Shown here piece by piece: positions 26,040-35,092 of a stretch of DNA of 64,000 nt. A model generated the notes under the pieces. The model ran no database searches. It worked only from the letters and a program-made list of their open reading frames with translations, and was not told where the DNA came from. The translations under genes were made by a program, and so were the position numbers. Source of the stretch: DUML01 sp050949905 (lineage in GTDB: Bacteria > Bacillota > Desulfitobacteriia > Desulfitobacteriales > Syntrophobotulaceae); the NCBI GenBank assembly GCA_050949905.1, contig JBMNGP010000010.1, forward strand, positions 1 to 64,000, read 5' to 3'. Numbering within the stretch: the first letter of the stretch is position 1; each line of letters opens with the position of its first letter.

Positions 26040-26475
26040 CTCCTCCTTAAATACTTCTTTCGAAAGTGCTTTTGCTTCGGAAGCTCTCTCCCTCAAACCC
26101 GTTCTTACTTCGTAAACGCACGCTCTTCGAAGGGGCTCCTCCTCAGGTGCTCCTATTTCGTAAGGCTTTTACTTCGGAAGATCTCTCGCTAAAACCATTC
26201 CTATTTCGTAGACGTTTTAGCTCCAGAAGCACTCTCCTTAAAGTGCTCCTACTTCTCAAGCGTTTTTACTTCGGAAACTCTCTCTCAAAAACGTTCCTAC
26301 TCCGTAAACGCTCTCTCTTCAAAGGCACTCTCTCCTCAAACCCGTTCTTACTTCATAAATGCACTCTTTTCGAAGGGGGATCTTCCTTAAAGCCGTTCTT
26401 ACTCCGTAAACGCTCCCTCTCCAAAGATGCTTTCCCCTTCAAGCTCTCCCCCTTCGAAAACTCCTGCCCGAAAGC
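26040..26475. repeat. Degenerate 48-51 bp tandem repeat
   Basis: The spacer between two minus-strand glycan genes consists of about eight diverged copies of a unit like CGTTCTTACTTCGTAAACGC followed by TCTCTTCGAAGGGGC. On the plus strand it is open for 139 codons because the unit is close to 16-17 codons (PFLLRKRSLFEG-like periodicity). No ribosome-binding site or domain is seen, so it is treated as repeat DNA. Confidence 0.75.
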
Positions 26476-26481
26476 GGTCCG

Positions 26482-27726
26482 TTAAAACCCCTTCCAGTCA
26501 TTTTTAAGAAAAGAATGCTGGATTCCGAGCAGTATCCAGAACAAAAGCTCGACTCTGGTACCGATAAAGCAGTCCACCATATTCATCAGGCCAAAAACAA
26601 TCAGCGAAACCGCAAACCCCTTATAAAACGACTCATTAAAGGGGTTTTTAAGCGCAAACTTAAAAAAACTACGGTACTGAATAATAATCCCCACCACTAA
26701 GAGGATGAGAGCTGCTGTGCCGACCAAACCCAATTCACACTGAACCTTAACTAAAATATTATGGGGATGAACAGGGGTAACATCATAAAAATATTTCAGC
26801 TCTTTAGGATAAAGCTCGACATACTGGTTGTAAACAATCGGGAAGTTGCCGTTGCCTATCCCCAGCAAGGGATGATCCTTAATCATATACCAAGCCGCTT
26901 CCCAGAGCTTGAACCGGGAGACATTCATCTCCATATTAAGAATTTCGCTAAACCTATTGATTAACAGGGGAAGTGACAGCCCCACAGCCCCCGCTCCCGC
27001 CACCAGCAGGATAATCCGTTTCTTAATAAAAATAACAGCCAGCAAACCCAAACCAAGAACCAGAGCTAAGAAAGCATTGCGGGAATGCGTAAGAATAATT
27101 GCAGCCCCAATAAGAACGGCTGTCAAGCCCCAGAGAGATTTTTCCCATAAATCCAGCCGGCTAAAAAGAGCCACAGTCAGAGCAGGGAAAAAGGGCAAGA
27201 TGAGAAAGGCTCCTAAAATATTAGGGTTTTCTAAAGTAGCGGCAATCTCTCCCGGAGCGCGCAGGTACTGAAAAAGCCCGACGGAGGCGACAAGCAGTGA
27301 GCTCAAAAGGTAGGCTTTAAGAAGATTCTGGGCAGAGGCGTTGCTGGTTACCTCTGTTTTAACAATAAAATAAACCAGAACATAAGTAAGCAGGCGGCAG
27401 GTTTCTTTAATAGTCACAGCCTTGTCAGCAGCATTAATTAAAGATAAGAAACCGGCGGCGATGAAAAAAAGCACCACAAGCAAAAAAAGATCCGGGCCGT
27501 TATTGGTAAGATTCTGCAGGAGGTCATTTCTATGCCTGCGGTTAAAAAGCTTAAGAGCAAAGTTCAGTCCATAAGCCAGCAATACCAGCAATATAAGCCA
27601 GTTGCCGTTAAAAGGAATATTCTGGAGCTTAATGTTAGGCATCAGCGGGAAAAAGATAATACATAGGTAGAGTGCTATAAATAACAGACCCTTGTTTTTA
27701 ATAATTATCCCTCCAAAGGGTAACAA
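26482..27726 (-). CDS. O-antigen ligase family membrane protein
   Basis: 414 residues with about 11 helices and the Wzy_C loop: SRFKLWEAAWYMIKDHPLLG, then GNGNFP and VHPHNILVKVQCELG. The N-terminal region has ATLENPNILGAFLIL, the family's NPN motif. It may ligate or polymerise glycan. The start is unsure: TTG at 27726 has a weak site, while GGAGGG lies inside the frame a few codons later, suggesting a slightly shorter product. It is one of three polymerase/ligase-like genes here. Confidence 0.85.
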   Translation of the reverse strand: MLPFGGIIIKNKGLLFIALYLCIIFFPLMPNIKLQNIPFNGNWLILLVLLAYGLNFALKLFNRRHRNDLLQNLTNNGPDLFLLVVLFFIAAGFLSLINAADKAVTIKETCRLLTYVLVYFIVKTEVTSNASAQNLLKAYLLSSLLVASVGLFQYLRAPGEIAATLENPNILGAFLILPFFPALTVALFSRLDLWEKSLWGLTAVLIGAAIILTHSRNAFLALVLGLGLLAVIFIKKRIILLVAGAGAVGLSLPLLINRFSEILNMEMNVSRFKLWEAAWYMIKDHPLLGIGNGNFPIVYNQYVELYPKELKYFYDVTPVHPHNILVKVQCELGLVGTAALILLVVGIIIQYRSFFKFALKNPFNESFYKGFAVSLIVFGLMNMVDCFIGTRVELLFWILLGIQHSFLKNDWKGF

Positions 27727-27908
27727 GAGTAAGCTCTCTCGTCACATTTTCTTTCCTAAATAGTACCATGCTCTTTTGGCCTAAGACAAGGGGAAGGGAA
27801 ATTTTCGGCTTCCAACCAATTTCTTTCAAAAAATATTAGGACCAAAAAGCCCTTTGCCTTCCGAATAATATGACGATCAAAAGAAAGATGGAAGGAGAAA
27901 AGCCAAAG

Positions 27909-29441
27909 ATGAAGGTGAAAATTAAAAAAATACTTGTATCTTTAATGTGCCTCTGTGTCATGTTGACAATGAGCCCAATCTTCAGCAACGCGGAAGTGTT
28001 AGAGCAAAATATTACGGCTTCTGCAGGCACAGAGACACTCGCCAACGGTAATATGACAGAGGAGACAACAGACCTGGAAGCTGATGCTGTAAACAATAAT
28101 GAAGCAGCGGAAACAGCGGAAACGGATGGTTCCGATAGCGCAGGAGAAAGCGCTGAACAATCCGCAACTGACCAAGCAGGCGAAAATAATGAAAATGACG
28201 TAAATGACGCGAACTCAAATGAATCTAATGACACAAACGACAATAATGACGCAAATGAAGCTAATGATGCAAACGACGAAAATAGCGGAAATGACGCCGT
28301 AGATGATGAGACCAAGGAAAAAGCCGGTGTCACCCCTGAAAGCTTGCTTTATCCCCTGGAAAAAATGATCGAAAGCGTCCAGGTAACACTTACCTTCTCC
28401 CAGGAAGGCAAAGCCGAACTGCTGGTGGAAATCGCCAATGAAAGGCTGGCCGAAGCTCAGATCATGACAGACAAAGACTTAATCGAAAGTGTCATGCATG
28501 CTTATGCCAAAACTATGAAAAGAGCACATCTTTGTCTGCAAAGCATCATTGACCGTGAAAAAGAAGAAGCCGCCACAGAAAAGCCGGCAGGTGAGGAAGA
28601 ACAGGGAGATACATCCGGCGAAGTAAGTGAAGAAGACGAAACAACGGATACAGCTGACGATACTACCGGCGAAACAAATGACGAAACTACCAACGAAACT
28701 ACCGACAATATAAACGACGATACTAGCGACGAAGCAAATAATGAAACCAATGACGATCCAAATGGGGAAGTAACCGACGAAACCGGTGAAGAAGCTGCTG
28801 AAGATGAGAGCGAGAAAAGCGCTGCCAAGACCGAAAGAATAAAAAGAATAATCGAGAAGATCGAAATAGTACAAAATGATGCTGATAAAATTGCCGTTAA
28901 AATCTCCGGTTACCTGCCGGAAGAAAAGGCTGAACAGCTGCAGGAGATCATTCAAGCCGAAGTACAGAATACCATTGCCCTGAAGGCTTATATCGCAGCC
29001 AAGAAAGAATATAAAGCGGCGGTCAAAGAGTTTGCCGCAGCCAAAAAAGAACTGGGACAAGCCAAGAGTACCGGCGATGCGGCAGCCATTGAGGCCGCTC
29101 AAGAAAAAGCCCAGGAGGCTAAGCAGTATAAAGACCAAATGAGGGAACTAAGGAAAGATGTTAAAAAGCTCCAGATCGAAGTCAAAAAGGAGAACAAGGA
29201 AGTCCTGAAGAATTCCCGAGATATTTTCAAAGAGTTAAGGAAAGAATATTTCCCCAAAAAAAAGGATAAACATAGTTTTAACGATAAAGGCAACTACGGC
29301 TTCGATAAAGATAAGCGGAATAAATATTTTAACGCCGATGACAATAAGCGCCATAAATTCTCAAACGCCGACGATAACAAAGATGCTGACGGTAATAAAG
29401 GGAAAAACAAAAAAGACAAAAATAAAAACTCCAGATCCTAA
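27909..29441 (+). CDS. Secreted DUF5667-domain protein with acidic repeats
   Basis: About 510 residues. The ATG at 27909 follows AAGGAG at 11 nt and gives a clean signal peptide; ATGs at 27870 and 27888 are upstream options. Residues about 30-145 are Asp/Asn/Glu/Ala-rich low complexity. TPESLLYPLEKMIESVQVTL with QEGKAELLVEIANERLAEA is the DUF5667 signature. A second acidic Thr/Glu/Asn run (about 230-300) and a long helical Lys/Glu coiled coil (about 300-460) follow. The Lys-rich tail has two NADDNK units. Function is unknown; the tail may bind anionic wall polymers. Confidence 0.8.
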   Translation: MKVKIKKILVSLMCLCVMLTMSPIFSNAEVLEQNITASAGTETLANGNMTEETTDLEADAVNNNEAAETAETDGSDSAGESAEQSATDQAGENNENDVNDANSNESNDTNDNNDANEANDANDENSGNDAVDDETKEKAGVTPESLLYPLEKMIESVQVTLTFSQEGKAELLVEIANERLAEAQIMTDKDLIESVMHAYAKTMKRAHLCLQSIIDREKEEAATEKPAGEEEQGDTSGEVSEEDETTDTADDTTGETNDETTNETTDNINDDTSDEANNETNDDPNGEVTDETGEEAAEDESEKSAAKTERIKRIIEKIEIVQNDADKIAVKISGYLPEEKAEQLQEIIQAEVQNTIALKAYIAAKKEYKAAVKEFAAAKKELGQAKSTGDAAAIEAAQEKAQEAKQYKDQMRELRKDVKKLQIEVKKENKEVLKNSRDIFKELRKEYFPKKKDKHSFNDKGNYGFDKDKRNKYFNADDNKRHKFSNADDNKDADGNKGKNKKDKNKNSRS

Positions 29442-29563
29442 TATTAGAACAACGGAAAAGATAAAAAGCCTAGAAAATAGTTTCAGAGACTCTTCAAATC
29501 AGAGAAACCATAAATACAGGCTTGTAAATAAAGACTCTTCAAATTAGGTTCTTAATGGAAAGG

Positions 29564-29597
29564 GTATCTGCTCTCCGGCGGATACTCTATTTTTTCT
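29564..29597 (+). terminator. Rho-independent terminator
   Basis: GTATCTGC and GCGGATAC form an 8-bp stem with a 6-nt loop, followed by TCTATTTTTTCTT. It is placed about 120 bp after the DUF5667 gene. The surrounding gap 29442-29739 otherwise shows only a short AGACTCTTCAAAT duplication. Confidence 0.8.
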
Positions 29598-29739
29598 TGT
29601 TTAATTTTCTTATTTGTCAGCTAAAGGAAAAGCATGGTAAGATTATATGTTAAATAGATTTGCTGCTTAAGTTCTGGTCAAACCGCCTAAAGAAGATCAG
29701 AAAGATAAAACAAAAAAGGGGATTTAATAGGAGATCTAA

Positions 29740-31290
29740 ATGGAACTTAAAAGCCAGAGCACAATTAAAGCCGTCGGCACAGTGACTTTGCTCACCGTCT
29801 TAGCCAAGCTTTTTTCCTTATGGAATACCCAGACTTACCTGACCCATTTTGGGACAGGACCTTATGTTGAAATGTATACCCTGGCTCTGTCCCTTCCGTT
29901 AATTATCTTTAACGGCTTGGGGACGGCCTTAACCGTCGTGGTTATCCCAATTTTTGCGGGCTATCTGGGCAAAAGTGAAGAAGGCAAAGCACATGCCTTC
30001 CTGAACAATCTAATCAGCTTAATGGTGCTGGCCACTATCATCTTAAGTTTAGTGGGTATTGCCCTTTCTCCGACGATTATCAAGTTCACCAGGTTCGGGC
30101 AAATAGACGCTGGGTTTGGCGCTTTTGCCCTGGCCGTAATGTTTCCCATCATAATTTTCTACAGCCTTAACTACATATTGCAAGGGGTGCTGCAGTCCTA
30201 CCAAAAATACAATATGCCGGCTATAGTCAGCATCCCTTACAGCTTGACGGTGATTCTTTATGTCTACTTGCTGGGAGATAAGTTTGGTGTGCGGGGACTT
30301 GTCATTGCTACTTTTATAGGCCTTTCCCTGCAAGCTCTTATCTTAATCCCACCGGCCAGGAGGCAGGGGTACCGTTACCGCCCTTCCTTTAACTATCAAA
30401 ATGAGGATATCAGAAAGGCCTTCAGCCTAATGCTGCCGGTCATTTTCGGCACCGCCGCCTACCAGGTCAACATGCTTTTCGGCAATTTGCTGGCTACCGG
30501 CTTCCCCTCCGGGATAGTAATTCTCACTACGGTTTATAACCTCACCCTGGTTATGAGCCTGTCCTATATTTATTCCCTGACAGCCGTCTATTTCCCCAGG
30601 TTCTCAGTCCTGGCCGCTAAAAATGACTTGGAAGGCATCGGCCAAAACTTGACCACCCTGCTGAAGGTCTTAATCTTCACTCTCCTCCCGGCGGCGGTAG
30701 GCCTAAGTCTGATCGGCGAAGAATTGATTGACTTAATATATGGTTACGGCAAATTTACCCCGGCCGATGTTAAGGCCGCAGGCTTGGTAATGGCGCTCTA
30801 TTCCCTGGGTATCATCGGCATCGGCCTGAAAGAAGTCATAGACAGGGTGTTCTACTCCTTGCAGGATACCAAAACACCAATCCTAAACGGCGTGCTGGTA
30901 GCCGCAACTAATATCTCCGTCACCTTGATCCTGATTAGGTTTCTCGAGTTTAAAGGGATAGCCCTTGGCTATTCCATATCTGTGCTGGCAGGCGGGTTAA
31001 TGATGCTATACCTCAGCGGCCGCAGGCTAAAAAACTTGGACTACTCCCAAATCCTGAGCCTTCTGCTTAAAACAGGCCTGGCCTGCCTGATCATGGCTCT
31101 GGCGGTCATCCTGACGGCAAAAGGGACAGCCTCGCTTTGGCCGGGAACAGCCGTTCATTGGAAATTTATCCGGCTAATCCTGCCGGTTACTGCCGGCGGA
31201 GTTACCTATTTTCTGGCGGCTTACTTCCTGGGAATCAAAGAAGCTAAGGAATTTATCGCTGCCTTTTCCCGGAGAATAGGTTTAAGATAG
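29740..31290 (+). CDS. murJ: MurJ/MviN-family lipid flippase
   Basis: 516 residues with about 14 transmembrane helices. The family signatures include a helix-1 start (TLLTVLAKLFSLWNT), LNYILQGVLQSY and DRVFYSLQDTKTPI. MurJ flips lipid II, while MviN homologues in some Clostridia sit in wall-polymer loci. Here it lies between the glycan genes and the CWB2 surface genes. It is distinct from the Wzx protein at 17743. Whether it flips lipid II or a wall-polymer lipid is open, so the gene name is provisional. Confidence 0.88.
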   Translation: MELKSQSTIKAVGTVTLLTVLAKLFSLWNTQTYLTHFGTGPYVEMYTLALSLPLIIFNGLGTALTVVVIPIFAGYLGKSEEGKAHAFLNNLISLMVLATIILSLVGIALSPTIIKFTRFGQIDAGFGAFALAVMFPIIIFYSLNYILQGVLQSYQKYNMPAIVSIPYSLTVILYVYLLGDKFGVRGLVIATFIGLSLQALILIPPARRQGYRYRPSFNYQNEDIRKAFSLMLPVIFGTAAYQVNMLFGNLLATGFPSGIVILTTVYNLTLVMSLSYIYSLTAVYFPRFSVLAAKNDLEGIGQNLTTLLKVLIFTLLPAAVGLSLIGEELIDLIYGYGKFTPADVKAAGLVMALYSLGIIGIGLKEVIDRVFYSLQDTKTPILNGVLVAATNISVTLILIRFLEFKGIALGYSISVLAGGLMMLYLSGRRLKNLDYSQILSLLLKTGLACLIMALAVILTAKGTASLWPGTAVHWKFIRLILPVTAGGVTYFLAAYFLGIKEAKEFIAAFSRRIGLR

Positions 31291-31338
31291 TGGGACAGGG
31301 GGACGGTTCTTCTGTCCCGCCCTGTCCCAGCCGTCCCA
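31290..31338. repeat. Palindromic GTGGGACA REP-like element
   Basis: Overlaps the last base of the flippase stop codon: GTGGGACAGGGGGACGG, then TCTTCTGTCCCGCCC and two further GTCCCA motifs. May act as a terminator hairpin. Confidence 0.85.
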
Positions 31339-31346
31339 ATTGTCCG

Positions 31347-31491
31347 CTAGAACCGTTCTTTAAGCAGCGGGTAGATCTCCGGAGCGCTGACCTCGGTAAT
31401 CCAGCCCATGGACCAGCAGCCGACACCACCCAAACGGTATTTTTGCACCAGGTTAAACTTAGCGCCCCAGCTCTTGTCAAAATTATTTTGC
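31347..31491 (-). pseudogene. C-terminal relic of a GH18 glycosidase
   Basis: On the minus strand about 47 codons read SWGAKFNLVQKYRLGGVG, then SMGWITEVSAPEIYPLLKERF and a stop. This matches the last residues of the GH18 protein at 35969 (GWINEVSAPELYPLLKERF). Nothing upstream continues the gene, so it is a fragment left by duplication or rearrangement. Confidence 0.8.
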
Positions 31492-31578
31492 ATTAAAAGA
31501 AAGTACGGAATTATGGTTAGTGGTTTTTATATTTGATATAATACCAATTAGGAGTTATCACGATAAGGAGTGAGGTTT

Positions 31579-31839
31579 ATGCCCATTATTAGTATGTTTT
31601 TTGGAATAAAAATTACTATTAACTGGAAAGATCATTTACCTCCTCACTTCCATGCTGAATATAATAATGAAGCTGCACTAGTAAGTATTATTGATCCGAA
31701 AGTAATAAAAGGCAAACTGCCAAAAAGGCAGTTGAAGATGGTTTTAGCTTGGGCTGAGATGCATAGTGATGAACTCATGCAAAACTGGGAATTAGCAAGG
31801 AATAACGAGCCTTTAAATAAGATTGCCCCTTTATGTTAA
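31579..31839 (+). CDS. DUF4160 protein
   Basis: 86 residues from ATG after AAGGAGTGAGG. PIISMFFGIKITINW, HLPPHFHAEYN and WAEMHSDELMQNW are the DUF4160 signature. These proteins are nearly always paired with DUF2442 proteins, as here (15 bp apart), and are suspected toxin-antitoxin partners. The GTG at 31570 lies inside the Shine-Dalgarno region. Confidence 0.88.
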   Translation: MPIISMFFGIKITINWKDHLPPHFHAEYNNEAALVSIIDPKVIKGKLPKRQLKMVLAWAEMHSDELMQNWELARNNEPLNKIAPLC

Positions 31840-31854
31840 GGAGGGTTGGGAACA

Positions 31855-32223
31855 ATGGGTCAGATAAACGAAGCTGAGAAAAAGTATTGTTTTAATATTT
31901 GGAATAAAGCATCCGATCTTGATAAAGATTATTTTCCTGAGGTTGTTCAGGTAATTCCGACTGAAGAATACAAGGTATATATTTATTTTGATGATGGTAG
32001 AATCAAACTCTTTAACGCTAAAGAGTTGATTAAAAACGGAGTCTTTAAAGTACTTCAGAATAAAGAATTATTTATGTCAAGTTGCACAGTCTTAAACCGT
32101 ACTTTGGCCTGGGATATTAATGGCAATTATAGCGAAGAAGATTGCTTGGATCTCGATCCAATCCAGCTATATGATTCATGCCCGGAAGTAGAAGAGCCTG
32201 TCTGGCTGTTTAAATGTTTTTAA
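31855..32223 (+). CDS. DUF2442 protein
   Basis: 122 residues from ATG nine bases after GGAGG. The C-terminal half holds the DUF2442 pattern (VIPTEEYKVYIYFDDGRIK, FKVLQNKELF, TLAWDINGNY). Partner of the DUF4160 gene immediately upstream; a putative antitoxin or DNA-binding role is suggested by such pairs but not shown. Confidence 0.85.
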   Translation: MGQINEAEKKYCFNIWNKASDLDKDYFPEVVQVIPTEEYKVYIYFDDGRIKLFNAKELIKNGVFKVLQNKELFMSSCTVLNRTLAWDINGNYSEEDCLDLDPIQLYDSCPEVEEPVWLFKCF

Positions 32224-32292
32224 TCCTTCTGGTATAGGGAGCCAATCCACCACTCTAGGGGACTGGCTCTCTAACTATATTAGGAAATTTAG

Positions 32293-32358
32293 GTGGGACA
32301 AGTGGGACAAGAGAACCGTCCCCCTGTCCCACCCAAGAGAACCGTCCCCTTGTCCCAC
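32293..32358. repeat. Palindromic GTGGGACA REP-like element, compound copy
   Basis: GTGGGACAAGTGGGACAAG followed by two AGAACCGTCCCC...TGTCCCAC half-units, suggesting partial duplication of the element. Lies in the gap after the DUF2442 gene. Confidence 0.85.
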
Positions 32359-32419
32359 AGTTTATAAGCTTGACAAGAGGGCAATACTATGACTAATATA
32401 AAATATAATTTTATTTTGG

Positions 32420-32457
32420 TCGGAGTAGAAGTCGGAGTAGGAGTAGGAGTAGGAGCC
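32420..32457. repeat. GGAGTA hexamer microsatellite
   Basis: About six copies of (G/T)(T/G)CGGAGTA or GGAGTA in a row just upstream of the ATPase gene. Non-coding simple repeat. Confidence 0.7.
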
Positions 32458-32517
32458 AGTGCCGGAAGATGATTACTAGCTTAGCTTATGCGATGATAAC
32501 GCTTTGGAGTGATACCT

Positions 32518-33738
32518 TTGTACATTAATAGAATAGTAGAGAAAACCATAAGGAAAACTTCTGATACCTATCGAATACTGCTCGTTACCGGACCAAGGCA
32601 AGTCGGAAAAACAACTGTTCTTCGGCAAATGAGTGAACCCGATCGTGCTTACGTTAGTCTTGACGATCCAATGGTCCGCGCCCTGGCGGTTAATGACCCT
32701 GTCCTCTTTTTTCAACGTTATCAGCCGCCGCTCTTAATAGATGAAATTCAGTATGCTCCTCAGCTCTTGCCCTATTTAAAAATCAAAGCAGACACTAGTG
32801 AGAAAAACGGCCAGTATTGGCTGACAGGCTCCCAGGTATTTCATCTGATGAAAAACGTCAGTGAGTCTCTGGCCGGGCGAGTTGGAATTATCCAATTACA
32901 GGGTCTTTCCCATTCTGAGATTTGTTTCCGGACCGAGGAACTCGCTTTTATCCCTGAGCAAAGTCATTTATTAGCAAAAGCAAAGGTCTCGACGCCCTTA
33001 GGTCTAAAAGATGTCTTTTGCTTAATATTTAAAGGCTCACTGCCTGCTATCTACGCCAATCCGGAAATTGATAGGGAAATGTTTTTTTCTTCTTATATAG
33101 GGACATATCTCTTGCGGGATGTCCGGGATTTGACGCAAGTTGGGGATGAGCTTGCCTTTTTGCGTTTTATCTCCGCCGTAGCGGCCAGGACAGCCCAAGA
33201 GGTCAATTACACCGATTTGGCAAAGGACACGGGAATAAGCGCTCCCACAGCCAAACAATGGCTGTCGGTTTTAGTAACCTCCGGGCTTATTTATTTGCTG
33301 CAGCCCTATTTTAACAATGCCTTAAAAAGAATAATAAAAGCGCCTAAACTTTACTTTCTGGATACCGGGCTGTGTGCTTATTTAACAAGATGGACTTCCC
33401 CGGAAACCTTAGAGGCGGGAGCTATGTCAGGAGCTATTTTTGAGACCTGGGTTATAAGCGAGATTATCAAAAGCTATTATAACCTTGGCCAAAAGCCCCC
33501 ACTTTATTATTATCGTGATAAAGAAAAAAGAGAAATTGATTTAATCATTGAACAGGATAATAAACTTTATCCAATTGAAATTAAGAAAAGCGGCAATCCG
33601 GGTAAAGAAGCCATAAAACATTTTTCGGTACTGGAGAAAACCGGTCGGGAATTGGGCACAGGCGGAGTAATCTGCCTGAATGAAAATCTAATACCCATCG
33701 CTAAAGATAATTGGGTGATACCGGTTGGCTTAATATAA
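32518..33738 (+). CDS. AAA ATPase with DUF4143 domain
   Basis: About 406 residues. TTG at 32518 is preferred since GGAGTGAT precedes it; GTG at 32509 lies within that site. Walker A (TGPRQVGKTT) near 25, Walker B (LLIDEIQYAP) near 75, a sensor (YWLTGSQVF), then a winged-helix region (DLAKDTGISAPTAKQW) and the DUF4143 nuclease-like C-terminus (YYYRDKEKREIDLIIE, PIEIKKS). The ExK-type motif suggests a restriction-endonuclease-like fold. Such AAA-14/DUF4143 proteins are common singletons of unknown role. Confidence 0.9.
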   Translation: MYINRIVEKTIRKTSDTYRILLVTGPRQVGKTTVLRQMSEPDRAYVSLDDPMVRALAVNDPVLFFQRYQPPLLIDEIQYAPQLLPYLKIKADTSEKNGQYWLTGSQVFHLMKNVSESLAGRVGIIQLQGLSHSEICFRTEELAFIPEQSHLLAKAKVSTPLGLKDVFCLIFKGSLPAIYANPEIDREMFFSSYIGTYLLRDVRDLTQVGDELAFLRFISAVAARTAQEVNYTDLAKDTGISAPTAKQWLSVLVTSGLIYLLQPYFNNALKRIIKAPKLYFLDTGLCAYLTRWTSPETLEAGAMSGAIFETWVISEIIKSYYNLGQKPPLYYYRDKEKREIDLIIEQDNKLYPIEIKKSGNPGKEAIKHFSVLEKTGRELGTGGVICLNENLIPIAKDNWVIPVGLI

Positions 33739-33740
33739 AA

Positions 33741-33835
33741 GTGGGACAAGAGAACCGTCCCCTTGTCCCACTTGTCCCAGAACCGTCCCCTTGTCCCACC
33801 CTTGTCCCACCCCCCTTGTCCCACCCTTGTTCCAC
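33741..33835. repeat. GTGGGACA REP-like cluster
   Basis: Begins two bases after the ATPase stop. One full unit is followed by four decaying TTGTCCCA half-units. Confidence 0.85.
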
Positions 33836-33976
33836 TTTGCCCGTATTTCCCAAGCGGAAAACTTTCATAGAACAGTCAGATATCCGCTGTATTCTACGAC
33901 TTAAAGTGATAGCAGCTGTTAAAAAAGAAATCTCGAAAAAGTAACAAGAATAGTAAGAACAGGAGAGTGGACAAAA

Positions 33977-34843
33977 ATGAAATCATGTAAAATGCTTATA
34001 GCACTTAGTGTTATTTTCTTATTTGTTCTCAGCATACCGGCCTTGGCTGCAGACCAAACAGAACCCCAAAGAGAGCCCAACAGAACACCCCAGCTATACC
34101 CTGCAGGTACCCCAGAACCGGCTAGAGAACCAGCCATCTTGCCAGCCATTGAACCGGTACCGGAACCCCAACTTAAACCCCAAATAGTAGACAGGGGCCA
34201 GGTGGATCCTGACCAACCGGTCTCTAACCAAGCACCTGATTATAAAAATTCCATACCTGAAATCCAAACCTATATTAATGAAAACCTCCGCGACATCTTT
34301 GCCAGCCTGCATATTGACAGGGACGGGAAAGGTCAAGAAATTGTAGTGCTTTCCTTTGCATCCGAAGTAAGCCCTCAAGATAAACGAGCTATCTTGGCCT
34401 TGGCTGAGAACCCGGAGTTAATAGATTTTCGTCTGGTTGATTATACGGAACAAGAACTCATGGCCAAGCAAAGGGAAATCACTGCGGCTTGGGACAGTCT
34501 CAATGCAGAAGGCATCAAAATTCACACCACAGGTATCAATGTCTTTATAAATAAGGTAGAAGTAGGAATTGAACCATATAATGAAGATACTATTGCCAAG
34601 ATCCACCAGGCTTTCGGCAGTGAAATGGTCGAAGTTGTCCAGGGGTATGAAGTGCAGCTTCTGGCTCAGGCCGATGGTGCCGAACCTGCCCTTGCCCCGG
34701 ATGCTGCCGGCGGAGGGAGCTTTGGCCAAGATAGCCTTGCCCAGGAAAACTATGCCCTGGATGCAGATGCCAAAACCGAAATAGGTTTCTTCCAGCGCAT
34801 CATTCAGTTCTTTAAAGCCATCTTTAGTTGGTTTGGAAACTAA
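33977..34843 (+). CDS. Secreted protein of unknown function with Pro/Glu-rich linker
   Basis: 288 residues from ATG after AGGAGAGTG. The signal peptide (1-24, ending ALAA) is followed by a Pro/Glu/Gln-rich segment (about 27-85). A globular region (about 90-225) has IQTYINENLRDIFASLH and INVFINKVEVGIEPYNED. An Ala/Gly-rich linker and an amphipathic C-terminal helix (GFFQRIIQFFKAIFSWFGN) that could insert in membrane complete it. No family recognised. Confidence 0.7.
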   Translation: MKSCKMLIALSVIFLFVLSIPALAADQTEPQREPNRTPQLYPAGTPEPAREPAILPAIEPVPEPQLKPQIVDRGQVDPDQPVSNQAPDYKNSIPEIQTYINENLRDIFASLHIDRDGKGQEIVVLSFASEVSPQDKRAILALAENPELIDFRLVDYTEQELMAKQREITAAWDSLNAEGIKIHTTGINVFINKVEVGIEPYNEDTIAKIHQAFGSEMVEVVQGYEVQLLAQADGAEPALAPDAAGGGSFGQDSLAQENYALDADAKTEIGFFQRIIQFFKAIFSWFGN

Positions 34844-34861
34844 GTATAATCCAAGAAAAAG

Positions 34862-34896
34862 AAGAGCGACCGTCCTAATAAGACGCTCGCTCTTTT
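34862..34896 (+). terminator. Rho-independent terminator
   Basis: AAGAGCGA pairs with TCGCTCTT, with further CGT/ACG pairing inside, followed by TTGTCT. Ends the secreted-protein transcript 20 bp after its stop. Confidence 0.8.
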
Positions 34897-34957
34897 GTCT
34901 CTAAGAGGAAAGATCCTTCAGTCGCACCTTCTGCAGGATGACATCCTTCACAATAAT

Positions 34958-34996
34958 TTTATTGGAAAAGGCAAATTCAGCACAGAAAAGAGTAAT
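34958..34996 (+). repeat. Left direct repeat flanking the HicAB module
   Basis: A 39-bp sequence starting TTTATTGGAAAAGG and ending CAGCACAGAAAAGAG plus TAAT. It recurs with about four mismatches at 35781-35820, on the other side of the toxin-antitoxin genes. Confidence 0.7.
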
Positions 34997-35035
34997 TGAA
35001 AGAGATCCTGTGTTTCGACATCCTTTACACACTTA

Positions 35036-35064
35036 TTGACAACACGTGTTACACGTACTATAAT
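35036..35064 (+). promoter_or_regulatory. Sigma-A promoter and palindromic operator of hicAB
   Basis: Perfect -35 TTGACA (35036-35041) and -10 TATAAT (35059-35064) with a 17-bp spacer. The perfect palindrome AACACGTGTT (35041-35050) fills the spacer. HicB-type antitoxins repress their own promoter through such sites. Confidence 0.85.
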
Positions 35065-35092
35065 GCAAATATGGGAAGGAGTTGCCAAATAA

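Noticed and set aside
26066..26485. 139-codon plus-strand frame
   Set aside because: It is a translation of a tandem repeat with a unit near a multiple of three; reported as repeat DNA, not as a gene.
28479..29138. Long minus-strand frame opposite the DUF5667 gene
   Set aside because: A shadow of low-complexity acidic coding sequence; its residues (Phe/Ser/Gly-rich) match no family.
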